From NCBI RefSeq assembly GCF_000378145.1, contig NZ_KB899278.1, forward strand, positions 248,001 through 312,000: a DNA stretch of 64,000 bases, in the 5' to 3' direction. The DNA comes from Saccharibacillus kuerlensis DSM 22868. GTDB lineage: Bacteria > Bacillota > Bacilli > Paenibacillales > Paenibacillaceae. The notes under the pieces were generated by a model. It searched no databases, was not told where the DNA came from, and saw only the letters and a program-made list of their open reading frames with translations. A program made the position numbers and the translations under genes. Positions 1 through 8,172 of the stretch are shown one piece after another. Each line of letters starts with the position of its first letter. Position 1 is the stretch's first letter.

Positions 1-1528
1 CGATCTCAGCGACCCGTTCGTTCATAATGCGGCGAAAAATGCCGTTGACGGCTTCCACGACTTCGATGCGGCTGCGGAAATTCCGTGCCAGATCGACGCG
101 AAGTCCACCCTGTGAGAAATCGCTGCCGTATGAACGGTATTTCTGCAGGAACAGCCCCGGCTCCGCCAAACGGAAGCGATAAATGCTCTGCTTGACGTCG
201 CCGACCATAAAGCGGTTGCCCGCTCCTTCGCGAGCGATCAGGGATACGATCTCCTCCTGTACGGAGTTGGTATCCTGATATTCGTCGAGCAGCACTTCGT
301 CGAAGCGTTCTCTATACTCCAGCGCCGCTTCAGAAGGTACAAGACGCCCAGGTGCCGAAGAAGGATCACGTAAAATTTGCAAGCAGTAATGCTCAAGGTC
401 GGAAAAGTCGACCATTCCCCTCGTTCTCTTCGCTTTCGCATAACGTTTTCCGAATTCAATGGTCAGCCCTGATAGCTCTTCCATCAATTCGGCGGACTCG
501 TGCAGTTCACCGAGGAAAGTTTCCGGAGGGCGGCCAAAATAAAACTCCCGAATATCCGTCAGCTCTTTTTTGGCCGCATCGCGCAGATCCTTCACCTGCT
601 GCTGAAGCTGCGGATCGCATTGATCTTTGCGGACCGACTTCAGTTTACCAAACGAGACCGACTCGAATTGTTGGTAAAGAGACTGCCACGGTTCGTGCTG
701 CGCCGCATATCGCAGGCGGCGCAGCATATCAAGTTCGCCCTGCAGCGTTTCCACATAAGGCGTCGGACCATCCGGTAGCGAAGCCGTTTCAAGAGCGCGC
801 AGCAGCAAGTTTTCTGTTCCAGCCAGCGCCATGCGCGCGTCGGCAAGCAGACTGCGTGCCCAGCTCGTCTCTCCCATCGATTCCGCATCGGCAACCCGGA
901 ATTCGGCCGCCGAATCCTGCAGCCACCGTTCGGGCCACGGATGGCTTCGCGCAAAGTCGTACAGACGCTGCACCAATGCAAAAGCCGGATCGTCGGAGCG
1001 TTCTCCTCCGAACCAGTCGATCAAGCGTCGAAACAGACGTCCGTCTTCTTCCAGCGCATACTTTTCCTCAAACAGTTCTTCCAGAATTTCTTGACGCATG
1101 ATCTCACTCTCATGCTCATTGGCAATCCGGAAAGCCGGATCAAGCGGAATACGCGTATAATGACGGCGGATCACTTCCAGACAAAACGAATGCAGGGTCG
1201 TAATGGATGCCTGCCCAAGCAGCGACAGCTGACGCCGCAGATGTTCGTCCTGCGGACGCTGCGCAAGTTCCTTGTTCAAAGCATCGCGAATCCGCTGCCG
1301 CATCTCCGAAGCTGCCGCTTTGGTAAAGGTGGCAATCAGCATCCGGTCGACACCGGTTCCGCCGGCGGGATCGGTTATTTTGCGGATAATCCGCTCAACG
1401 AGTACAGCCGTCTTGCCCGAACCGGCTGCGGCGGCGACCAGCATATTGCCTCCGGAAGCGGCGATTGCTTTCCATTGATCGTCGCTCCAATGGCTGCCCG
1501 CCGGTTTGTCGGCATAAGTCATTCCCAT
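1..1528 (-). CDS. addA: AddA helicase-nuclease subunit, N-terminal part (cut by window edge)
   Basis: Subunit A of the AddAB helicase-nuclease, the Firmicutes counterpart of RecBCD, which resects double-strand breaks for RecA-dependent repair. About 509 N-terminal residues are present; the C-terminal helicase and nuclease parts lie beyond base 1. The start ATG at 1528 directly follows the addB stop (TAA then ATG), with an AAGGAGG site inside the end of addB, so the two are translationally coupled. Visible superfamily 1 motifs: Q-motif-like SDDQWKAI near residue 15, Walker A AAGSGKT at about 34-40, motif Ia-like ATFTKAAASEM, a TLHSFC motif, Walker B LLDEYQD, and motif III-like VGDVKQSIYRFR. 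The assignment is firm because of these motifs and the coupling to addB. Confidence 0.96.
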   Translation of the reverse strand, partial: MGMTYADKPAGSHWSDDQWKAIAASGGNMLVAAAAGSGKTAVLVERIIRKITDPAGGTGVDRMLIATFTKAAASEMRQRIRDALNKELAQRPQDEHLRRQLSLLGQASITTLHSFCLEVIRRHYTRIPLDPAFRIANEHESEIMRQEILEELFEEKYALEEDGRLFRRLIDWFGGERSDDPAFALVQRLYDFARSHPWPERWLQDSAAEFRVADAESMGETSWARSLLADARMALAGTENLLLRALETASLPDGPTPYVETLQGELDMLRRLRYAAQHEPWQSLYQQFESVSFGKLKSVRKDQCDPQLQQQVKDLRDAAKKELTDIREFYFGRPPETFLGELHESAELMEELSGLTIEFGKRYAKAKRTRGMVDFSDLEHYCLQILRDPSSAPGRLVPSEAALEYRERFDEVLLDEYQDTNSVQEEIVSLIAREGAGNRFMVGDVKQSIYRFRLAEPGLFLQKYRSYGSDFSQGGLRVDLARNFRSRIEVVEAVNGIFRRIMNERVAEI

Positions 1529-4500
1529 TTATCTGCTCTCCTCCTTATCGTCATCTGCGTCCGCCTCTCTGAACATGTCCCAAATTTGGTCTTTTCCCGG
1601 CTTGTTCAGATGGTTGTAGCCGGAATTGTCCAGACTTTCGTCGAACTGACAGACCGAGTGGAACGGACAAAAGTCGCAAGCTTTCTCCTGCTGGATCCGA
1701 TATGGACGCGCTTCGGATTCGCCATCCGTAATCCGTCGTCCAATCTTTTCGATATTACGCCGTACGCCTTTGAGCAGCGATTCCCACTGCTGCGGATCAG
1801 CTACGGCCGAACTGCTGTAGAAGCCTCCGTCTTTTTTCACGGCAACCGGAATCACAGGTGATTGGCCGCTCGACAGCGAACGGTCCATTTTGAATACGAC
1901 GTCCGGATCGGCGAGTACAAGCCCTTTCATTTTGAAGCGCTTGAGCATCTCCTGCGCCGCAGCATCCCTCGTCATGCCGTTGGCGGAAGTCAGCAGCGGA
2001 TTCTGAACATGGAAGTACAGCGTACCCGCAGGCAGAGCCGGAGCTCCAATCCACTCTTCCGCATGTGTCAGCAGTACGTCCAGATACGTCAGCATCTGCA
2101 GCGACAGTCCATAGTACACTTCGTGCAGCTTCAAGTCTTTCCCGCTCGACTTGTAATCAATGACCCGCAGCAGCAGACCGTCTTCCCCTTCGGCTACGTC
2201 GACCCGGTCGATTCGGCCCACAATCTCCATCGTACAGCCGTTTCCAAGATCAAAACTCAGTGCCGGAATATCTTTGCCGGGACCGAAGTCGACTTCGATG
2301 CCGAGCGGTTCAAAATCGCCTCGCCGGGCTTGCTCGCCCAGTATAATCGATGCGCGTCCCACAATATCCATCAGCTTGCGCGAAATATAGCCGTAACGGC
2401 TTGTACTGAACAGGATTTCGCCCTGCAGTCTCGGCGCAATCTTGTCTACTGACTCTCTTGCCTGCGCCAGACATTCCTCGGTAGACAGAGAAGCCCAGCT
2501 GCGGTTCTCCAACCTTAGCCTTGTCGCAATATCGCTAAGCGCCGCGTGGAACAGCTGTCCGATATCCGGTGCATTCAGCTTATACAGCTGGCGCTCCTTC
2601 AGCTTCAATCCGTGCGAAGCAAAATGCGAGAACGCGCAGGCTGTGAATTTCTCCATGCGCGACACGCTTGAACGCAGGTTTCGCCCGTACAACTGTATGC
2701 TCGTTTCTTCCGTCAAGCGATCCGATTTGTTCGTGTACACAAGCGAAGCCAGCCGGCTGCGCAGCAGAGCGTCCCATTCCGGCTTTTCCTGATAGGCGCC
2801 GAGCACGTCCCACCACAGCGAATCCACTTCTCCTCCCGTTTTCCACAATCGAAGCTGCGCCAACAAATGCGGGAGCGTGGCTTCCGGCAGCGTAACGAAA
2901 CGGCTGTATTCGGCAGACACCATGCCGGGACCCGGCAGCCCTTTTTCCCGGCGTTCGCCGATAAACGGAAACGCCGCGCGCAGATCGAGCACAATCTCCG
3001 ACGGAAGCAGCGGCTTGTCCTCGTCGTCGCTGAGTGCATAACTCAGCCACAACTTGTGCGAAGCACTGGTCAACACATGGTAGATCAGCAGACGCTCATC
3101 CAGCATTCGCCGCTCCGAACCCGGCGACAATTCAAGCCCGCTCTCGGCCAGACGAATCCGCTCCGGTTCGCTCAGCAGTCCGCTCTGCCCGGGAGGCAGA
3201 GGAATAATGCCGTCATTAAGCCCCAATACAAAGGCATACTTGATATTCAGCGGCCGCGTACGTTCCAGATCGCCCAGCAGCACACGGTCCAGCGCCGGAG
3301 GAACAAGTCCCAGCGTCAGACCGGCAATTCCCGTTTCGAGCATCCCGGCAAATTCCTCGGCAGTCACTTCTTCCGAATCGATCAACTCGGCAATTTGATC
3401 CAGCAGATCGAGCAGCGCGCCCCAGATCTGCCGATGCACATCCGCAGCCTGAGGATCACCGGCTTCTGCCGCCTCGTGTGCCATACGGTCGAGCCGCTGC
3501 GGCACTTCCGCTGCTTCCAGCATCCGATACACGGCTTCGCACATTCCTCTGGCTGTTCCGGCTCGTTTTAAAGCCCGCTCAAATTCGGCCAGCGGAGCGA
3601 TAATCCGGGCACGGCAAGCTTCCAGTCGCGCCATCCTAGATACTGATTCTTGTCGATGCTGGCTCTCTTCGTCATCGAGCGACAGCTTTGGTGCTTCGCG
3701 CCATGGACGCCCATCCGTCCAACGCGTTCCGCGGATTCCGGACGCCAGCACGAAGTTTTCCAGTCGATCCATATCGTCACGGGTAATATCGCCATCTTCG
3801 GGAAGCAGCAGGTCGGTCTTCACACAGCGGAATACATCTTCATAACGCCAATGATACTGCACGACATCCAGAGCGGCTCGCACAAATTCCGCCAACGGAT
3901 GATGCAGTACGCCTTTGCGCCGGTCGGTAAATACGGGAATACCGTAATCTTCGAACACGGGTGCCAATACGGATTCGTAATCGTCCAGATTGCGCACGAA
4001 TATCGCCATATCGCGATAGCGGGCTCCCTTTTCCCGGGCCAGACGCAGCATTTCCCTCGCAGCGGCATCCGCTTCCGCACGGCGATTGTCTGCTGCATGC
4101 AGCGTAATGCCGGGTTCTCCGTCGACATTCAACCGTTCTGTTTCGCCAATTTCCTGTCCCGCACGCTTCTTCCCGCGAAGCTCCCTTTCGAGAATCCCCA
4201 GCAGAGGACTTGCCGCAAATCTCGGAAGCGGTCCTTGTTCTGGCAGATGTATTTCGACCTTTCGGTCCAACGCCTCAGCCAGCTTGATCAGCTTTCGATA
4301 GGTTGTAGCCGTCTGATGGAAAAGATCCAGATCCCCGGGCTGCTCGCCCCCATCGTAAGGACGATCAAGGGTCAGCGAACAGGCGACCGATTGTGCCGTA
4401 CCCAACAACCCTCCAATGACTTCAAATTCGCGCGGCGTAAATCCGTAAAATCCGTCGATCCAAATCTCCGCTCCGCGTACAAGAGAAGATTCTCCAAGCT

Positions 4501-5071
4501 GCTGCGTCAATCGAATCAGCGTATCTTCCGAATCGACATACAATTCTGACAAACGGCTTTCAAAATCCCGGTATACCGGCAGTGCATCTTCCAATTTCTC
4601 GCGAAGAAGCGGTGAATGTCCGGCCGAGACCAAATCTCTCATATGCTCCTCAAGCGTACCCGAATCAATCTTGTAGCGCTTCAGTTCCGTATACAAATCA
4701 TTCAGCTTGGCAATAAAACCGGGCTGTTCGCTCGATGCGCCAAACAAACGAAGATTGGATCTTTGTTCTCTGAGCAGACGATAAAGCAGCATACGCTTGC
4801 CTTCGTCACCGATCGCCGTCAGCGCCGAACCGCCTGTTTCCTGCATCACCCGATAAGCGAGCCGGTGAAAACTCAGCACCTGCGCTCTCAGGCTACCGCT
4901 TCCTCCATTTCCGGCAAACAGCTCGTACTCCGTTTGAAAAGTCGACTGCTCTGGTACGATCAGCAGCAGCGGCGGACCGAGCGGATCTTCTTTCATTTTA
5001 GTACGAATCTCGTCCATGATCCGGCTTGTTTTGCCGCTGCCGGAACGTCCGAGGCGAATTTGTAACGTCAT
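1529..5071 (-). CDS. addB: AddB helicase-nuclease subunit
   Basis: Subunit B of AddAB, 1180 residues, close to the roughly 1165 of Bacillus AddB. In the family it recognises Chi and carries a second nuclease domain stabilised by a 4Fe-4S cluster. A Walker A GRSGSGKT lies at residues 8-15. The C-terminal third carries the nuclease domain, with VIDYKSSG as the typical catalytic D...DYK segment. The cluster cysteines are one in KFTACAF and three in ACDFCPFHSVC near the C-terminus. The start ATG follows an AGGAGG. It is first gene of an addB-addA operon read leftwards. A GAAC-N4-GTTC motif lies just upstream of its promoter, so SOS control is possible but unproven here. Confidence 0.97.
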   Translation of the reverse strand: MTLQIRLGRSGSGKTSRIMDEIRTKMKEDPLGPPLLLIVPEQSTFQTEYELFAGNGGSGSLRAQVLSFHRLAYRVMQETGGSALTAIGDEGKRMLLYRLLREQRSNLRLFGASSEQPGFIAKLNDLYTELKRYKIDSGTLEEHMRDLVSAGHSPLLREKLEDALPVYRDFESRLSELYVDSEDTLIRLTQQLGESSLVRGAEIWIDGFYGFTPREFEVIGGLLGTAQSVACSLTLDRPYDGGEQPGDLDLFHQTATTYRKLIKLAEALDRKVEIHLPEQGPLPRFAASPLLGILERELRGKKRAGQEIGETERLNVDGEPGITLHAADNRRAEADAAAREMLRLAREKGARYRDMAIFVRNLDDYESVLAPVFEDYGIPVFTDRRKGVLHHPLAEFVRAALDVVQYHWRYEDVFRCVKTDLLLPEDGDITRDDMDRLENFVLASGIRGTRWTDGRPWREAPKLSLDDEESQHRQESVSRMARLEACRARIIAPLAEFERALKRAGTARGMCEAVYRMLEAAEVPQRLDRMAHEAAEAGDPQAADVHRQIWGALLDLLDQIAELIDSEEVTAEEFAGMLETGIAGLTLGLVPPALDRVLLGDLERTRPLNIKYAFVLGLNDGIIPLPPGQSGLLSEPERIRLAESGLELSPGSERRMLDERLLIYHVLTSASHKLWLSYALSDDEDKPLLPSEIVLDLRAAFPFIGERREKGLPGPGMVSAEYSRFVTLPEATLPHLLAQLRLWKTGGEVDSLWWDVLGAYQEKPEWDALLRSRLASLVYTNKSDRLTEETSIQLYGRNLRSSVSRMEKFTACAFSHFASHGLKLKERQLYKLNAPDIGQLFHAALSDIATRLRLENRSWASLSTEECLAQARESVDKIAPRLQGEILFSTSRYGYISRKLMDIVGRASIILGEQARRGDFEPLGIEVDFGPGKDIPALSFDLGNGCTMEIVGRIDRVDVAEGEDGLLLRVIDYKSSGKDLKLHEVYYGLSLQMLTYLDVLLTHAEEWIGAPALPAGTLYFHVQNPLLTSANGMTRDAAAQEMLKRFKMKGLVLADPDVVFKMDRSLSSGQSPVIPVAVKKDGGFYSSSAVADPQQWESLLKGVRRNIEKIGRRITDGESEARPYRIQQEKACDFCPFHSVCQFDESLDNSGYNHLNKPGKDQIWDMFREADADDDKEESR

Positions 5072-5112
5072 CGGCCCATGGCCTCCTTGTTTTAAAATTT
5101 TAGCAGTATTTC

Positions 5113-5162
5113 ATTATATACAGTATACCTGAACTCATCGAACAGAAAAAGAACATTTGTTC
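5113..5162 (-). promoter_or_regulatory. addB promoter region with LexA (SOS) box-like palindrome
   Basis: Reading leftwards, a TATAAT -10 box lies at 5118-5113, about 40 bases before the addB start; the -35 is weak. Just upstream, 5151-5162 reads GAACATTTGTTC, which fits the core of the Bacillus LexA site (CGAAC-N4-GTTCG) apart from the outermost bases. The eight fixed bases would be expected about once by chance in a window this size, so position at the promoter is the main support. Confidence 0.4.
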
Positions 5163-5419
5163 CCAATATGATAAAACCCAGCTTCGTTTAGCTTTTTCCA
5201 AGCTCTGTATAGAATATCTAGAGCCGCATAAAGCCCACAAAGATTGGAGGGACTACTCCTAAAACAACTTCTTCAAGCCATAATCAATCATTATCGCCTT
5301 TAATTACGTACCTGGCCCAAGATCTCGGTCCTACGAAAAACTTTTTCATAGTAAAAATGATTACGAACCAGAGATCAAAGTAGAAATAAATTTGTGTAAA
5401 ATTTCGCTAAGGAGTATAT

Positions 5420-5578
5420 GTGCTTTCTAAAAGTCGTTTAACTCAGTTCCTAACAATTTTATTGCTATTTTTCATTGACTTATTCTCTTTTTCTTATTCT
5501 TTTAATTTAAGCTTATTTTTTTATCCACTTACTATTAAGTACATTGGCAAACTCACATTTGCATTCTTTTATATTTAA
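5420..5578 (+). CDS. possible small hydrophobic peptide (52 aa)
   Basis: A GTG codon preceded by TAAGGAG at good spacing opens a 52-residue frame. The product has a basic N-terminus (LSKSR) followed by a strongly hydrophobic stretch rich in Leu, Ile and Phe, as in single-pass membrane peptides or type I toxin peptides. A hairpin with flanking A and T runs begins about 50 bases after the stop. Against it: AT-rich non-coding DNA often translates into such residues, the start is GTG and an overlapping ATG gives only seven codons. I do not recognise a family. It is the only gene-like item in this part of the island. Confidence 0.22.
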   Translation: MLSKSRLTQFLTILLLFFIDLFSFSYSFNLSLFFYPLTIKYIGKLTFAFFYI

Positions 5579-5626
5579 TACTAAAAGTTTATTTAATTTG
5601 AATTTATCAAAATTCCAGGAAACAGG

Positions 5627-5663
5627 AAAAGTCCTGCCTACAAACGAATAGGCTAGGACTTTT
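5627..5663. terminator. hairpin terminator, possibly bidirectional
   Basis: AAAAGTCCTGCCTA and TAGGCTAGGACTTTT pair around an 8-base loop with one bulge; A and T runs at both ends allow termination in either direction. It could end the small plus-strand frame or the transcript of the OLD gene. Confidence 0.55.
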
Positions 5664-6139
5664 AAAACCGATTAATTGCAAAGTGAAATATATTTCCTTG
5701 AAGGAATAGAAAAGTTCATGGTCGAATCCTGCCAGAATGAAGTTACCACGTCACCCTTACAAAGTTAATTCACCACAAGAGCTAAGCCTATTGTAGCATA
5801 AAGAATTAAAACTCTTGTGCAGCCAATAAGTAGGGATTCCGACTATATAAGGCAAACGATGATTGTTTAAAAGGAGCTATTGGTATTGAGTTTGAACGTA
5901 ATTGTAGAGCAAATCTTTTTTTCACCAAGCCATTAAGATGCAAAACAAGATCTCTTACTCACTTTGACTAATAATAAGTTCCGAAAATCCAGGTTGAAAG
6001 TTTATGTACCAATCGTCTCTACACTAACTGTGGTAATTTGAAGTAAGAATTCGTTAATTATAAGTACCTAGCATGCAACATTTATTTGATCGCTAACTAG
6101 TTCACTCAATTTAAAATTCATTAAAAATAAAATCAAATA

Positions 6140-7897
6140 TTATTCAGCTAATAAGAGAGTTTCATCCTTCATAAGCTTTTTGTTTTCTTCAGCTATACGT
6201 TTTTCTTTTTCTTCAGCTGCGTATTTCTTTAAAATCAGTTCCGAAAACAATTTGTCATATTCCTCTACTCTTTTTATTTCAACGAATCCAGTACTAAGTA
6301 GAGCTTGTTCTTCACGATTAATTATTTTTTTGAATAAGGTTTCTACTTTTTTATATGCTTCAACATACTCCTTTGATTCAACACCTTCGTTATAATTCTC
6401 GCGTAATATTTCGTGAATTACTTGTGTTTTTTTGGCATTAGAAATATCACCAATCCCCATAGCATTCTCAAAATTTGATATTGAACCAAAAATCCTTATA
6501 TTTTCATTAGACTTAAGAGCAAATATATTTTTGCAATTTGTTAATTGTGCTTTTAATGTGGTCGAAGAGTGCTTACTATGATTGTCTATATCGTGTAATA
6601 AATCATACTGAGAATTAAATTGATTAAGAACTTTCATCAAAGTGACAATTGTTGCTTTCCCTCTAGCACGTATTATATGAATATTATGATTATTTTCCTT
6701 AGCAAGATGCTTAAAGGCAATATATTCAGTATCACCCTCAACAATAATTACTTTGTTTGCAAAGAAAAATTCATTCACGTATGAATCAATATAATTTAAT
6801 ATTTTCATATTTATAATATCGTTTTCATCAAATTGATCATTTACAGATTGAAATAACTGAACCGCTTCTTTTTCACCAATACGAAAAACTTGTATAGATG
6901 TGTGTTTTTCGGACAAATCTATGAGTACTGGGGAATGAGTTGAAATCATTAGTGGCATTGTTCGACCTATTTTATATAGTGAGCGACTTAATGCTCTTAC
7001 AGCTTCGGGATGAAGAAATGCTTCTGGTTCATCTATTAATAGCAATTTGTTCTCATCGTCACCCATCAGCTTTTTTTCAATCATATTCTGAATTAAATAT
7101 ATTAAACTCATTCTTTGCAATCCTGTACCCTGATTTGATAAAGGCATTCCTATTTGCTTACTGCTACTTATAGAAACACTTGAACTGGTTGATTTGAGTA
7201 TATCTGACGCTGAAAAACCTACACTTTCCCCGCCGGTAACATCTAAGGATAAGTGTTCGTTCGAAAAAAGCATTTTTAGATTTTGCGAAACGTCTTTACT
7301 TACATTCTTAAGTATTGTGTCTGTGTTTTTCTTTATTTTCCTTAAAAAAGTCGGATAGGATTCCCTTAATTGAAGATATTCCTGAGCTAACAAGTGAAGT
7401 TCTTGTTCCTTTTCAGAATCGCCTTCAAATTTTTCGAGTTTTTGTAAGTCACCTTTTAATATCTCGGAATATATATTTTGAATCAGTGCATTGATATCAT
7501 CAGGCAACATAGATGGAGTTATGTAAAAAGGCTGATTGCTTAGAACTTTATCCAATTTCTCTTTCAATTCATGTCTTCCCTTAATTTCATTACCATTTTC
7601 ATCATAAAAAGCAGGCGCACATTCAGATTTATATTTTTTTATAAAAATATTTTTTTCATCGTCAGAACCAAACTCCGCCTTCAGAACTATTTCTCTATCT
7701 TTATCAGAAAAACAATCATTGGGAATAGTCTTTGCTTTAGTTTCTTTCTGAAAAAAACAATTAATCGACTCTAATATAGTAGACTTTCCTGTATTATTTC
7801 TTCCTGTCAAAATAATAATTGAATCATTGGAAAAATCTATTGTGAAAGTTTCTTTGAAAACCTTATAATTTGTTACACTAAAACTTAAAAGTCGCAT
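6140..7897 (-). CDS. OLD-family nuclease (ATPase + TOPRIM), probable phage defence
   Basis: A 585-residue ABC-type ATPase fused to a TOPRIM nuclease, the layout of overcoming-lysogenization-defect (OLD) proteins. Walker A GRNNTGKST lies at 32-40, a signature-like LSNQGTGLQRMS at about 253-264, Walker B LLLIDEPEA at 285-293 and the switch histidine in STHSP near 321. The TOPRIM part shows VIIVEGDTEY (about 383-392, catalytic Glu) and HDID (about 435-438, the DxD pair). Family members cut DNA in an ATP-regulated way; several are defence systems. No GajB-type UvrD helicase lies beside it, so Gabija is not supported and it reads as a solitary OLD. The gene is much more AT-rich than its neighbours, suggesting transfer. 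It runs in the same direction as addB-addA downstream. SD AAAGGGGG precedes the ATG. Confidence 0.85.
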   Translation of the reverse strand: MRLLSFSVTNYKVFKETFTIDFSNDSIIILTGRNNTGKSTILESINCFFQKETKAKTIPNDCFSDKDREIVLKAEFGSDDEKNIFIKKYKSECAPAFYDENGNEIKGRHELKEKLDKVLSNQPFYITPSMLPDDINALIQNIYSEILKGDLQKLEKFEGDSEKEQELHLLAQEYLQLRESYPTFLRKIKKNTDTILKNVSKDVSQNLKMLFSNEHLSLDVTGGESVGFSASDILKSTSSSVSISSSKQIGMPLSNQGTGLQRMSLIYLIQNMIEKKLMGDDENKLLLIDEPEAFLHPEAVRALSRSLYKIGRTMPLMISTHSPVLIDLSEKHTSIQVFRIGEKEAVQLFQSVNDQFDENDIINMKILNYIDSYVNEFFFANKVIIVEGDTEYIAFKHLAKENNHNIHIIRARGKATIVTLMKVLNQFNSQYDLLHDIDNHSKHSSTTLKAQLTNCKNIFALKSNENIRIFGSISNFENAMGIGDISNAKKTQVIHEILRENYNEGVESKEYVEAYKKVETLFKKIINREEQALLSTGFVEIKRVEEYDKLFSELILKKYAAEEKEKRIAEENKKLMKDETLLLAE

Positions 7898-8124
7898 CTC
7901 TTATATTCCCCCTTTAATTTAGTCAATAATACCATATATCATCCCTTTTATAATAGCGAACTAAAAAATGTAATATTTATCGGAATATTTTTCTTGAAAA
8001 CTACTACTCACTATGCCACTTTTCAGTTAAAGTTCAAGAATAGTTTTAAAAGTAGGTTCTCTCTAGATTTCCAATACATTATTTTTTATTTTAAATATTT
8101 GCTATGTCGATAGGTTATAAACAT

Positions 8125-8168
8125 ACAAAAAAGCTTCCTTTCCGGTTAAAAGCGAAAAGGAAGCTTTA
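8125..8168 (-). terminator. terminator of the RlmI-like methyltransferase gene
   Basis: AAAGCTTCCTTT at 8130-8141 pairs perfectly with AAAGGAAGCTTT at 8156-8167; read leftwards it ends in a T run, just after the stop at 8173. Confidence 0.85.
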
Positions 8169-8172
8169 AGAT

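Larger units (their letters stand above)
5072..6139. other. AT-rich gap between addB and the OLD nuclease gene
   Basis: About 1 kb with no convincing long reading frame. It holds the addB promoter, one possible 52-codon plus-strand frame (5420-5578), a terminator-like hairpin (5627-5663), a GATCTC/GAGATC-bounded inverted repeat (about 5321-5376) and a CACAAGAG/CTCTTGTG inverted repeat (about 5773-5820). Base composition matches the OLD gene and differs sharply from the flanking housekeeping genes, so gap and gene look like one acquired segment. Confidence 0.5.

Noticed and set aside
352-1861. Plus-strand frames over addA and addB
   Set aside because: Antisense to clear addA/addB motifs; no supporting features.
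6140-7897. Gabija (GajAB) defence system
   Set aside because: A GajA-like architecture is seen but no UvrD-type GajB follows; the downstream gap has no frame of suitable size.
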